Positions 1 to 9,775 of a DNA stretch of 64,000 nucleotides are shown here, one piece after another. How positions within the stretch are numbered: the first letter of the stretch is position 1; every line of letters begins with the position of its first letter. The position numbers were made by a program, and so were the translations under genes. This DNA is from Methylobacterium bullatum (lineage in GTDB: Bacteria > Pseudomonadota > Alphaproteobacteria > Rhizobiales > Beijerinckiaceae). The stretch lies in assembly GCA_902712845.1 (NCBI GenBank), contig LR743504.1, forward strand, positions 656,001 to 720,000, written 5' to 3'. A model generated the notes under the pieces. That model saw only the letters and a program-made list of their open reading frames with translations. It was not told the origin of the DNA and searched no databases.

Positions 1-1092
<1,092 letters not shown>

Positions 1093-1461
1093 GAAACCGT
1101 CTTTCGTAACCCTGGGACGCGACGGCTCCGCCACCTGCGGATGCCGCCCGTCCCCATGCCCTAAATCCCGAGAACCGATCAACTTTTACGAGTCGCGGGG
1201 CATGCGCCCCGCAACCGCGACGACCGGATCGGCCGGACGCCAAGCACCATGCGTGTTGCACGGAGGCGACGGACCCTGCCGACCAACTGCGCTACCCCAA
1301 AACGGTGATGAATTCGAGAACGACGCCGGGAGAGGTTCGGTCGAGGTCGCGACGATCCGGAAAGGATTTGTTTACCGACGAGGCCGAGATTTTCCCAAAC
1401 GCGAATCCTCCCATCCGGTGAATCCAGCCTTTCGCGGATCCCGTCATCAAGGTCACTGCCC
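1093..1461. other. Intergenic region with one GC-rich hairpin
   Basis: Divergent spacer between cysS (leftward) and the small secreted protein at 1462 (rightward), so it should hold promoters for both. The only clear structure is a hairpin at 1195-1212 with a 7-bp stem (GCGGGGC/GCCCCGC) and a 4-nt ATGC loop. No T-tract follows on either strand. A D-arm-like stretch near 1290-1305 on the minus strand does not fold into a tRNA. No -35/-10 pair could be assigned with confidence. Confidence 0.5.
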
Positions 1462-1803
1462 ATGCGACGCTCGGCTGCCGGTCTCGGCGCTTTCTGCGCC
1501 CTCGCGCTCATTTCCTCCGCCGCCCTGGCCGTCGATGACGGCGAGAAGCCCGCCCGCGCGCCGGCACAGGTGGAGAAGACGTTCCTGATCCCCGCCGGCG
1601 AGGGCTACGGCGTCGGCGAATGCCTGGTGGCGGGCAGCGGCTCCTGCGGGCAGGTGGTGGCCGATGCCTGGTGCGAGGCGCAAGGATTCGCCGTGGCCGG
1701 CTCCTTCGGCCTGGCCGCGCCGGAAGACTATACCGGCACCATCGACCAGCCGGCCGTGCCGAAGCCCGTCGAACCGCCGATCCGCATCACCTGCAAGGAC
1801 TGA
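1462..1803 (+). CDS. Small secreted Cys-containing protein of unknown function
   Basis: A 113-residue protein with a clear Sec signal peptide: a basic start (MRRS), a hydrophobic core and an ALA-type cleavage site near residue 23. The mature part has four cysteines (GECL, GSCG, AWCE and ITCKD at the end), enough for two disulfides, which fits a periplasmic protein. No enzyme motif is visible. The start was chosen because the signal peptide begins directly at this ATG. It is convergent with creA downstream. Function is unknown; it is probably a lineage-specific envelope protein. Confidence 0.72.
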   Translation: MRRSAAGLGAFCALALISSAALAVDDGEKPARAPAQVEKTFLIPAGEGYGVGECLVAGSGSCGQVVADAWCEAQGFAVAGSFGLAAPEDYTGTIDQPAVPKPVEPPIRITCKD

Positions 1804-1855
1804 CAGCGGTGGTTCGAGGCGGCCTTGCTCGGCCGCCTCGGGGACGGGACGACAA

Positions 1856-2395
1856 TCAGCCCTTGAAGAAATCGCCACAGCGGGGTGGCGCCTCGGAGGT
1901 GCCCCACGGCATCAGCGGCACCGCCGTGGTGGAGTTCTTGGGCGAGCCCTGGATCACCTTGTCGGAATAGACCATGTAGATCAGCGTGTTGCGCTTGGCG
2001 TCGCAACCGCGGACGATCTGCATCGACTTGAAGATCAGCGACCGCCGCTCGCTGAACACGACGTCGCCCTGCTTGAGCTTGTCCTTCGGATTCTTGAACG
2101 ATACCGGGCCGACCTGCCGGCAGGCGAGGGAGATGTCGGAGACGTCCTCGGCGAGACCGAGCGTGCCCTTGATGCCGCCCTTCTCGGGCTGCGTGTACCA
2201 GCAGGCGATTCCGGCGACCTCGGGGTCGTCGATGCCGTAGACCACCAGCTTGTCGTTGGGGGTGAGCGGACGCCACACCGTGGATTTGTCGAAGATCCGG
2301 TCCGTGTCGTCGGCGCGGACCGCCGTCCCACCCATCACCAACGCCGCCAATCCGGCCGCCACCGCGCGGCTTGTGAGACTCCGAAGACACATCAT
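1856..2395 (-). CDS. creA: CreA family periplasmic protein
   Basis: A 179-residue protein of the CreA family. It has a signal peptide (about residues 1-27, ending near VRA). The mature protein carries the family landmarks: a GIKGTLGLAEDVSD segment, the CRQVGPV segment, an RRSLIFKSMQIVR strand, DAKRNTLIYMVYSD and SPKNSTTAVPLMPW. Tandem ATGs at 2395 and 2392 follow a GAGGGG ribosome site, so the longer frame to 2428 was rejected. CreA is conserved in proteobacteria, but its molecular role is not settled despite the historic 'catabolite regulation' name. It is convergent with the gene at 1462. Confidence 0.9.
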   Translation of the reverse strand: MMCLRSLTSRAVAAGLAALVMGGTAVRADDTDRIFDKSTVWRPLTPNDKLVVYGIDDPEVAGIACWYTQPEKGGIKGTLGLAEDVSDISLACRQVGPVSFKNPKDKLKQGDVVFSERRSLIFKSMQIVRGCDAKRNTLIYMVYSDKVIQGSPKNSTTAVPLMPWGTSEAPPRCGDFFKG

Positions 2396-2543
2396 CACAT
2401 CATTCCCCTCAAGTTTGCCGATGGGCATGTGGGAACACTGTCGCGCTCTGGCGAGGGCGGTTAGACACCCTTTGCAAAGGCGTTCTTCCGTACCCTGCCC
2501 GAGGGCCGGAACCGCCCAGCTTCACACCCGTTTCTGACAGGTC

Positions 2544-3554
2544 ATGCCGCTGATCCCTCCACAGATCCGCAAGCTCGTCGCAACGCTCGGCGCCGCCATG
2601 GCCGCCATCGCGTTCGGGACAGCCGTCCAGGCGCAGGCACCCAACGCCCAGTGCCAGCGATACCGCTTCGAACTCGCGAATCTCAGCGACGGCGCCAACA
2701 CCGCCCGCGCCCTGCAGAACGAGATCGGCCGGCTGGAAGCCTATTACCGGACCCTGAGCTGCGAGGGCGGCAAGTTCCTGTTCTTCGATTCGCGCCCCCC
2801 GCAATGCGGCGCGGTGGAGCAGCGCATCCGTGCGCTCCAAGCCGGCTACGGCGCCGATAACGGCGAGGTCACCGCCGCCCGGCGGCGCCAGCTCACGGCC
2901 GCCATCGCCTCCTCCTGCGCCGAGACCGGTCCGAAGATCGTCGAGGGCCCGGTTGGCGAGCAGCGCGGACGGGGCGGGCCTCAGGTGGTCTGCGTCCGGA
3001 CCTGCGACGGCGCCTATTTTCCGATGAACAACCTGCCCGATGGTCGCGAAGGCGCCAACGAGCTGTGCCAGGCCCTATGCCCCGGCACGGAGGCGGCGGC
3101 CTATTCGATGCCCAATGGCGATGACGGGCTGAAACAGGCCGCATCGATCAAGGGCAGCCGGGCCTACGTGTCGCTCGCCAACGCCTTCAAGTTCCAGAAG
3201 AGCTTCACGCCGGACTGCTCGTGCAAGAAGGCGAACCAGACCTGGGCCCAGTCCCTGGTGAAGGCCGAGAGCATGCTCGTCCGGCACAAGGGCGACATCT
3301 TCGTGACGCCGATGCAGGCGGAAGCCATGTCGCGGCCGAAGGTGCGCGTCACCCTCGCGGGCCGCGCGGACAAGACCGTAGCGGCCATCGCCGCCGATGC
3401 GGCGACCCGGAACGGAGCGATCCTGTCCGATGGGGGCGTGGTTCGCGACGGCGCGGCCGCGGAAGCGTCGGCCACCGGCCGCGACGAGCGCGCGGCCATC
3501 CGAATAATCGCGCCCAGCATGATCGCGGTCCCGGCTCGCGTCGCAGCGCCGTAG
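2544..3554 (+). CDS. DUF2865 domain secreted protein
   Basis: A 336-residue protein with an N-terminal signal peptide (hydrophobic stretch about residues 10-30, cleavage near VQA). The middle carries the pattern typical of the rhizobial DUF2865 family: VVCVRTCDGAYFPM, then paired cysteines (ELCQALCPG), the AYSMPNGDD segment and DCSCKKANQTW at about residues 150-235. The conserved cysteines suggest a disulfide-bonded periplasmic domain. The last roughly 80 residues are Ala-rich and probably disordered. No catalytic motif is recognised. The family is mostly limited to Hyphomicrobiales, which supports the taxonomic guess. Confidence 0.85.
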   Translation: MPLIPPQIRKLVATLGAAMAAIAFGTAVQAQAPNAQCQRYRFELANLSDGANTARALQNEIGRLEAYYRTLSCEGGKFLFFDSRPPQCGAVEQRIRALQAGYGADNGEVTAARRRQLTAAIASSCAETGPKIVEGPVGEQRGRGGPQVVCVRTCDGAYFPMNNLPDGREGANELCQALCPGTEAAAYSMPNGDDGLKQAASIKGSRAYVSLANAFKFQKSFTPDCSCKKANQTWAQSLVKAESMLVRHKGDIFVTPMQAEAMSRPKVRVTLAGRADKTVAAIAADAATRNGAILSDGGVVRDGAAAEASATGRDERAAIRIIAPSMIAVPARVAAP

Positions 3555-3638
3555 CAGAAATCGAGGGCGGACGAGCGACAATTGCCGCTCCCGCCGAGAT
3601 GTCACGCGCGACACCTTCGACACGCTCCCTAACCGATT

Positions 3639-3664
3639 GAGGGCGAAAGGTTTCCTTCGCCCTC
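3639..3664 (+). terminator. Hairpin after the DUF2865 gene
   Basis: A GAGGGCGAA stem pairs with TTCGCCCTC, with a short inner AGG/CC pairing around a TTT loop and one bulged base. It lies about 85 bases after the stop at 3554. No clean U-tract follows, so it is a terminator-like hairpin, not a proven rho-independent terminator. Confidence 0.5.
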
Positions 3665-3781
3665 GCCTTCGATTCCGCTTCGAGATCGCGGTTCGTGGGC
3701 GGACGATCAGGCAATGAATCCGGAACCATCCGGGCTCCATTCGGTTCCGATGGCCACATCCACGTCTGTGAGTGACCATCC

Positions 3782-5871
3782 ATGCGGACCACCCGCCTTC
3801 TCTTTCTGACCAGCACCATGCTACCGGCCCTGATCCTATCGGGCCCCCTCTCGGCCAGCCCCCACACAGGCGGGTCGGGCCTGATGCTGCTCGCGCAGGC
3901 GGGTCCGGGAGCCGAGCGCGGCGACCCACGCGGAGGCGGCGATGCCCCCCGTGGCGGCGCGGGCAGGCCGGAGAGAGCCGAACGTCCGGAGCGCGCGGAG
4001 CGCCCGGAAAGGGCCGAGCGCCCCGAGCGCGCAGAACGACCGGAGAGGGCCGAGCGCCCCGAGAGAGCGGAGCGCCCCGAGCCGCGCCAGGAGCGGGCTC
4101 CGGCGGAACGGCCCGAGCGCGCGGAGCGCCCTGATCGCCCCGAACGGCCTGATCGCCCCGAGAAGCCCGACCGCGCCCCGGCCGAACGGGCGACCCCTCC
4201 TGCTGCGCGCGAGCGCAATCCGGATCCCGCCCCGCCAAGCCTGCGCCGAAGGAGGGCCCGGCTCCGCGCGAGCGTGCCCCGGCCGCTCCCGAGCGCGACG
4301 CGACACCCGCCCGCCCCGAGCGTGGCGACAGGCCCGACCGGAACGAGAAGCCGGACAAGCCCGAGAAGCCCGACCGCGGCGACAAGCCGGACAGAAACGC
4401 CAAGCCCGAACGTGGCGAACGGCCCGATCCGAGCAGCAAGCCCGAGCGCGGGGACAAGCCCGAGCGCGAGGGCAGGCCGGACCGGAACGAGAGGCCGGAC
4501 CGGAACGACAAGGCCGATCCCGCCCGTCGCGGTGGGCCGGACGCGACGCCGGACGCCAAGACGCCGGACGCCAAGACTCCTGATACGAAGTCGCCCGATA
4601 CGAAAGCCCCCGACACGAAGCCGGCTCCCAATACCCGGCCGGGCGTTCCGGGGAAGCCCTTCGTCCCGCCGGGCCAGGCGCAGGACAAGAACGACCGTGA
4701 CGACAAGCGCGGAGCGGACGATCGGCGGGGGGCGGACGACCGTCGCGGGCCGGATGACCGGCGCGGAGCGGACGACAACCGGCCCGGCGGCGCCAACCGC
4801 CCGGGGGCGGGCGACACCGAGCGGCGTGGCGAGATCGAGCGCCGCGACCGCGAACGCCGTGAGGCGTTCGAGCGTCGGGACGAGCGCGCTCGCCGCGACG
4901 ACTTCAACCGTCCGGGCCGACCTGGCTATGTCGAGGGTGGCTTCCGCGGCAACGACGTCCGTACCTACGACGAAGTCCGTCGTGACCGGCGTGAGTTCAA
5001 CGAGGGCGGACGGACCTATATCCGCGAGCCCGGCCGCATCATCGTGCGGGATCGCGACAATTACTTCATTCGTCACGACGAGAACGAGCGCTTCCGCTAT
5101 CTCGACCGCGGTGCCTATCGCAGCGAGCGCCGCGGCGGCGACACGATCACCTATCTCGACCGCCCGGGCGGCATTCAGATCGTCACCGTGGTGGACGATG
5201 ACGGTCGCCTCGTGCGCCGTTCGCGCCGCTTCCGCGACGGCCGCGAGGTCGTGATCATCGACAACGGCTTCGGCGGTCCCCAGCGTCCGATCTACGAGGA
5301 CGTCGTCGACCTGCCGCCGCCGGACATCCGCATCCCCCGCGAGCGCTACGTGGTGAATTACGAGGGCGCTGACGAGCGGCAGGTCTACGAGGCCCTGTCC
5401 GCCCCGCCGGTGGTGGCGGTGGACCGCCGCTACACCCTTGATCAGGTGCGCTACAGCCCGCAGCTGCGGGCACGGATGCGCAGCGTCGACATCGACACGA
5501 TCACCTTCGATACCGGATCGTTCGACGTCACACCCGACCAGGCCTCGCGGCTCGGCAACATCGCGGCGGCGATCAACCAGGCGGTGAAGGCCAACCCGCA
5601 GGAAGTCTTCCTCATCGAGGGCTACACCGATGCGGTAGGCAGTGAGGTCGACAACCTGTCGCTCTCGGATCGTCGCGCCCAGTCCGTGGCGACGGTGCTC
5701 AGCCAGAACTTCCAGGTGCCGCCGGAGAACCTGACCACCCAGGGCTACGGCGAGCAATCCCTGAAGGTGAATACCCAGGAAGCCTCGCGGGAGAACCGCC
5801 GGGTCACGGTGCGCCGTATCACCCCGCTGATCCAGCAGCAGGGCGAGGCCGCGGAAGCTCCGCCGAAGTAA
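3782..5871 (+). pseudogene. OmpA-family outer-membrane protein with RPERAE repeats, frameshifted
   Basis: Two reading frames together make one OmpA-type envelope protein of about 696 residues. The first frame begins at the ATG at 3782 with a signal peptide (MRTTRLLFL...), then a charged low-complexity region of PER/AER/PDR repeats. At about 4220-4237 the sensible reading moves back one base, and the Pro/Lys/Arg/Asp-rich linker continues in the other frame to 5871. The C-terminus (from about 5485) is an OmpA peptidoglycan-binding domain: ITFDTGSFDVTPDQ, EGYTDAVGSEVDN, LSLSDRRAQSVA and the ENRRV end. One base inserted in the run CCCGCCCCGCC restores a single frame. This may be a real mutation or an assembly error. 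No classical slippery site is seen. Confidence 0.8.
3961..4170 (+). repeat. In-gene 18-bp tandem repeats encoding RPERAE-type hexapeptides
   Basis: Imperfect 18-bp units, roughly GAGCGCGCGGAGCGCCCG, repeat back to back and encode alternating Arg-Pro-Glu-Arg-Ala-Glu. The repeats then drift to RPDRPE and KPDR. The result is a long charged, probably extended stretch between the signal peptide and the OmpA domain. Copy number could vary by slippage. This is a coding repeat, not a CRISPR array, since there are no unique spacers. Confidence 0.8.
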
Positions 5872-5990
5872 TACCAGACCTCGATGAGTCCGACTCATCG
5901 AGGTCTGCCCACGCGAATGCGCGGCAGCGGTCGTCCGCCGGACCTCACTGCCCCTGACCTATGGGTTAGGGGCAGTGAGACTTGGTATAG
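5871..5990. repeat. Palindromic intergenic element, copy 1 (also terminator-like)
   Basis: A compact element of about 120 bp bounded by near-inverted ends (ATACCAGACCTC and GAGACTTGGTAT, 10 of 12 matching). It contains two perfect hairpins. The first is a 14-bp stem at 5875-5888/5894-5907 with a 5-nt loop and a GATGAG-N5-CTCATC core. The second is a 12-bp stem at 5944-5955/5968-5979. The linker reads CGCGAATGCGCGGCAGCGG. A second, clearly related copy lies at 13040-13150, so this is a repeat family and not only the terminator of the OmpA gene. No T-tract follows. Confidence 0.7.
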
Positions 5991-6113
5991 GTCGGCTTGG
6001 CCGCATTGTCGTGACGTCACGGGCCGCATGTCTCGAAAGAGGGGTGCGGCCCGCGCCGTTCCGTGCTTCTCCAACACTCCCGCGAGCGCGCGACATCGAG
6101 GAGACCGGCGACC

Positions 6114-7343
6114 ATGGCCGAGGAGAGCGACCGCCTGATCACGGCGGGGACGCCGATCTTTCGTCGGACCACCCTCGCTCTGTTCGCCGCAGGCTTCTCC
6201 ACCTTCGCCGTGCTCTATGGCGTGCAACCGCTGATGCCGGTCTTCGCCGACGAGTTCCATGTCTCGCCGGCCGAGAGCAGCCTGTCGCTGTCGCTCCCCT
6301 GCGCGATGCTGGCCCTGGCACTCCTCGTGGTCAGCCCGCTCTCCGAGGTGTGGGGGCGCAAGCCGATCATGGTCGCCTCCCTCTTCGCCTCGGCGATCCT
6401 CACCCTCATCGCCGTGATCGTGCCGAGCTGGCACGGCTTTCTGGCGTTGCGCGCGCTCACCGGGCTGGCCGCGAGCGGCCTGCCGGCGGTCGCCATGGCG
6501 TATCTCAGCGAGGAGATGGATGCCCGCGCCATCGGCCTGTCCATGGGGCTCCTCATCGGCGGCAACGCCCTGGGCGGCATGGTCGGGCGCCTGATCGCCG
6601 GCATCATCACCGACCATGCCTCCTGGCGCGTGGGTCTCGGCACCATCGGAATCCTGGCGCTCGTCGCCGCCATCCTGTTCTGGCGCGGCCTGCCGCCCTC
6701 GCGACGCTTCCTCGCCAACCGGATGCACTGGCGCCAGGTGCCGGGCACGTTCGGCCAGCATTTCCGCGATCCCGGCCTGCCCTGGCTCTTCGCGGAGGCG
6801 TTCTTGCTCATGGGCGGCTTCGTCAGCGTCTACAATTACGTCGGCTTCCGCCTGCTCGATCCGCCCTACAACCTCAGCCAATCGGCCATCGGCGCGATCT
6901 TCGTGGTCTATCTCGCCGGCACGTTCAGCTCGGCGGTGACGGGCGAGATCGCGAGCCGGCTCGGGCGGCGCAGGGTGCTGTGGCTCGCGATCCTGCTCGG
7001 CCTCGTCGGCATTCTCATGACCCTGTCCGAGCGCCTTCCCCTCATCATCGCGGGGATCGTCGTCGTGACGGTGAGCTTCTTCGGCGCCCATTCGGTGGCG
7101 AGTTCCTGGATCGGGCGGCGCGCTCTGCGCGACCGGGCGCAGGCCTCCTCGGTCTATCTGTGCCTGTATTATCTCGGCTCGTCGGTGCTCGGCACGGCGG
7201 GGGGCTGGTTCTTCGAACATGCGGGATGGTCGGGGGTCGTCGCCTTCTTCGGCGCCCTTTACGGTCTGGCGCTGGCCATCGCGCTCCGACTTTCGCGCCT
7301 GCCCCCCCTCGTTCCGGGAGCATCGTCCGACCCCGACCGTTGA
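6114..7343 (+). CDS. MFS transporter, YnfM-like drug/sugar efflux type
   Basis: A 409-residue inner-membrane protein of the major facilitator superfamily with about twelve predicted hydrophobic segments. The loop between helices 2 and 3 carries a GRKP-type MFS motif (EVWGRKPIM). A short Arg-rich loop (RLGRRR) near residue 285 fits the second half. The N-terminus (RRTTLALFAAGFSTFAVLYGVQPLMP) resembles the YnfM/arabinose-efflux group. The ATG at 6114 was chosen because a GAGGAG ribosome site lies about 10 bases upstream; a frame start at 6063 lacks one. The substrate cannot be read from the sequence. It stands alone between a repeat element and the CorC-type gene. Confidence 0.88.
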   Translation: MAEESDRLITAGTPIFRRTTLALFAAGFSTFAVLYGVQPLMPVFADEFHVSPAESSLSLSLPCAMLALALLVVSPLSEVWGRKPIMVASLFASAILTLIAVIVPSWHGFLALRALTGLAASGLPAVAMAYLSEEMDARAIGLSMGLLIGGNALGGMVGRLIAGIITDHASWRVGLGTIGILALVAAILFWRGLPPSRRFLANRMHWRQVPGTFGQHFRDPGLPWLFAEAFLLMGGFVSVYNYVGFRLLDPPYNLSQSAIGAIFVVYLAGTFSSAVTGEIASRLGRRRVLWLAILLGLVGILMTLSERLPLIIAGIVVVTVSFFGAHSVASSWIGRRALRDRAQASSVYLCLYYLGSSVLGTAGGWFFEHAGWSGVVAFFGALYGLALAIALRLSRLPPLVPGASSDPDR

Positions 7344-7394
7344 CCGGCCCGGTTCGACAGCCCATCTAGGCGCTCGTCGTCGCTCACCGGAGCG

Positions 7395-7450
7395 ACAGGC
7401 GAGCGATCGCCGCCAACTGGGCAACAGGCGAGTTATCGCCGCCAACTGGG
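7395..7450. repeat. Two 27-bp direct repeats upstream of the CNNM/CorC-type gene
   Basis: Units at 7395-7421 and 7424-7450 share ACAGGCGAG and ATCGCCGCCAACTGGG and differ at two adjacent bases (GC versus TT). The period is 29 bp, close to three helical turns, so a protein could bind both on nearly the same face. They lie about 50 bp upstream of the GTG at 7499. They could be an operator or a simple duplication. Confidence 0.7.
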
Positions 7451-7498
7451 GAAGTCCGGCACGCTTGGTCCAAGCGGCTCCGGCTCACGGAACCGAAC

Positions 7499-8770
7499 GT
7501 GTTCGAGCTCGCCGTCGCCGTCGCCCTGATCGCCCTCAACGGGGCCTTCGCGCTGTCCGAACTCGCCGTCGTCTCGTCGCGGAAGTCGCGGCTGCGGATG
7601 ATGGTGGAGGCCCGCCGGCCCGGCGCCCAGGCGGCACTGACCCTGGCGGAGGAGCCCGGACGCTTCCTCTCCGCCGTGCAGATCGGCATCACCCTCGTGG
7701 GCATCCTGTCCGGCGCCGTCTCCGGCGCGGCGCTCGGCGAGCGCCTCACCGAGATCCTGTTCGAGGCGGGCCTGTCGAAACCCGTGGCCGATCCCCTCGG
7801 ATATGGGATCGTCATCGCCATCATCACCTATCTGTCGGTGATCATCGGCGAACTCGTGCCCAAACACGTGGCCCTGCGCGACCCCGAGGGCATCGCCTGT
7901 TTCGTCGCGCGCCCGATGCGGCTCATCTCGCGGATCGCGCTTCCGGCGGTCTGGCTCCTCGACGCCTCGACCCGGGCGGTGTTCCGGCTGTTCGGCCAGG
8001 AAGCCTCCAGCGCCAGCGCGGTGACCGAAGAGGAGATCCGCACCATCGTGGCGGAGGCCGAGACGGCGGGGGTGATCGAGACCGACGAGCGCAAGATGAT
8101 CGCCGGCGTGCTGCGCCTCGGCGACCGCGCGGTGCGGGGCGTCATGACCCCGCGCACGGACGTTCACTGGATCGACCTCGACAAGGCGCCTGAGGAGATC
8201 CGCGCCATGCTGGTTTCGAGCCCGCATTCGCGCATCCCGGTCGGCGAGGGCAATCCGGACAACATGCTCGGCGTCGTGCAGGTGCGCGAACTGGTCAAAG
8301 CGCTCATCGAGAACGAACGGTTCGACCTGCGCGCCTATATCCGCAGCGCCCCGGTGCTCCCCGACACCCTCGACGCCCTCGACGCGCTCACGGCCCTTCA
8401 GGCGGCCGACGTTCCGATGGCCCTGGTCCACGACGAGTACGGCCATTTCGACGGGCTCGTGACCCCGGCCGACATCCTCGACGCCATCGCGGGCGCGTTC
8501 CATTCGGAGGATTCCGAACCCGAGGCGGTGCAGCGCCAGGACGGGTCCTGGCTCATCGCCGGCTGGATGCCGGTGGACGAGATGGCCGACCAGCTCGGCA
8601 TCAAGCTCGAATCGAGCCGGGACTACGAGACCGCCGCCGGCCTCGTCATCGCCAAGCTGCAGCACCTGCCGGAGACCGGCGAGACCTGCGACATCGCCGG
8701 ATGGCGCTTCGAGGTGGTGGATCTCGACGGGCGCCGGGTGGACAAGATCCTGGTGTCGCGGATCGCCTGA
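7499..8770 (+). CDS. CNNM/CorC (TlyC-like) membrane protein with CBS pair
   Basis: A 423-residue protein of the hemolysin C/CNNM family, members of which take part in Mg2+/Co2+ handling. Order: an N-terminal DUF21/CNNM membrane domain (about residues 1-175, with the IIGELVPKHVALRDP signature near residue 115), a short linker, two CBS domains (about 205-335, including the VMTPRTDVHWID motif), and a C-terminal CorC_HlyC domain (about 350-423, ending EVVDLDGRRVDKILV). The start is GTG at 7499 and gives a correct first membrane helix. Actual transport has not been proven for many members, so 'ion transport-related' is the safe call. Confidence 0.9.
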   Translation: MFELAVAVALIALNGAFALSELAVVSSRKSRLRMMVEARRPGAQAALTLAEEPGRFLSAVQIGITLVGILSGAVSGAALGERLTEILFEAGLSKPVADPLGYGIVIAIITYLSVIIGELVPKHVALRDPEGIACFVARPMRLISRIALPAVWLLDASTRAVFRLFGQEASSASAVTEEEIRTIVAEAETAGVIETDERKMIAGVLRLGDRAVRGVMTPRTDVHWIDLDKAPEEIRAMLVSSPHSRIPVGEGNPDNMLGVVQVRELVKALIENERFDLRAYIRSAPVLPDTLDALDALTALQAADVPMALVHDEYGHFDGLVTPADILDAIAGAFHSEDSEPEAVQRQDGSWLIAGWMPVDEMADQLGIKLESSRDYETAAGLVIAKLQHLPETGETCDIAGWRFEVVDLDGRRVDKILVSRIA

Positions 8771-8794
8771 TCGTCCCCCAGGAAGCGGGCGCCC

Positions 8795-9655
8795 TCAGGC
8801 ATGGCGCTTGGCCCCCGCCACACAGAGGACCACGAGGCCGGTGACGCCCAGCATGCTCGGGGCAACGGGTTCGTGGAGCAGCAGGCCCGCGAGAGCCAGG
8901 CCGAAGAACGGCTGCAGCAGTTGGAGTTGCCCGACGCCGGCGATCCCGCCCAAGGCGAGCCCGCGATACCAGAACACGAACCCCACCAGCATGCTGAAGA
9001 CCGAGACATAGGCGAGGCCGATCCAGGCCGGCAGTCCGACGCCGCTCCAGGCCGGGGGCAGGTTCACGAGGGCGATGGCGGCCATGACCGGCAGGGACAG
9101 GACCAGGGCCCAGGAGATCACCTGCCATCCCCCGAGCCGGCGCGACAGGGTGGCGCCCTCCGCGTAGCCGAGGCCGCAGAACACGATCGCGGCCACCATC
9201 AGAAGGTCGCCCGTGAGCGAGCCGCCCCCGCTTTGGAACAGGGCGAAGCCCGCCACCGTGAGACTGCCGATGCCGGAGAACAGCCAGAAGGCCGGGCTGG
9301 GACGCTCACCGCCCCGGATCACGCCGAAGAAGGCGGTGGCGAGCGGCAGGAGGCCGATGAAGACGATGGAATGGGCCGACGTGATGTGCTGGAGCGCAAG
9401 CGCCGTCAGGAGGGGAAAGCCGACCACGACACCCAGGGCCACGATGGCCAGCGACGCGAGATCGGCCCGTTCAGGACGCTTCTGCCGCAGGGCGAACAGC
9501 ATCGCTGCGCCGAGGAGAGCCGCGATCACCGCCCGCGCCGAGGTCAGGAAGAGCGGCGTGAACCCGCCGACCGCCACCCGCGTCGCTGGCAGGGAGGCGC
9601 TGAAGATGATGACGCCCAGGAGGCCGCTGCCCCACCCCGCCGTACTCCGTCGCAT
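8795..9655 (-). CDS. EamA/DMT family exporter
   Basis: A 286-residue integral membrane protein with ten hydrophobic helices in two EamA repeats, the typical layout of the drug/metabolite transporter superfamily. The first repeat holds the FSASLPATRVAVGGF-type start and the LTSARAVIAALLG helix; the second holds VSVFSMLVGFVFWYRGLALG. The ATG at 9655 begins just before the first helix; the longer frame into the LysR gene is a shadow. It is divergent from the LysR gene at 9776 with a 120-bp shared promoter region, a common EamA-LysR pairing in which the regulator controls export of an amino acid or toxic metabolite. The substrate is unknown. Confidence 0.9.
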   Translation of the reverse strand: MRRSTAGWGSGLLGVIIFSASLPATRVAVGGFTPLFLTSARAVIAALLGAAMLFALRQKRPERADLASLAIVALGVVVGFPLLTALALQHITSAHSIVFIGLLPLATAFFGVIRGGERPSPAFWLFSGIGSLTVAGFALFQSGGGSLTGDLLMVAAIVFCGLGYAEGATLSRRLGGWQVISWALVLSLPVMAAIALVNLPPAWSGVGLPAWIGLAYVSVFSMLVGFVFWYRGLALGGIAGVGQLQLLQPFFGLALAGLLLHEPVAPSMLGVTGLVVLCVAGAKRHA

Positions 9656-9775
9656 CGTGTCGTCCCAGCCCCATCGTGCCGTCGAACCGGAGGAGACCCG
9701 GCGCAGGTGCCTTGACAACCATCGCGCGCCCATGCCGTCAAATGCCCATCGTTTCCTTATCCATGCAGCACAGGC

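Noticed and set aside
1260-1320. tRNA-like D-arm (GGTAGCGCAGTTGGT on the minus strand)
   Set aside because: No matching acceptor stem, anticodon arm or GGTTCGA T-arm at the right distances.
3961-4170. Regular repeats that could be taken for a CRISPR array
   Set aside because: 18-bp units are contiguous without spacers and encode a charged peptide in frame.
3075-5898. Very long antisense reading frames of 610 and 849 codons opposite the OmpA gene
   Set aside because: They arise from the GC-rich repeat bias of the sense strand; the translations are Ser/Arg/Gly- or Val/Ala-rich without domains or a ribosome site.
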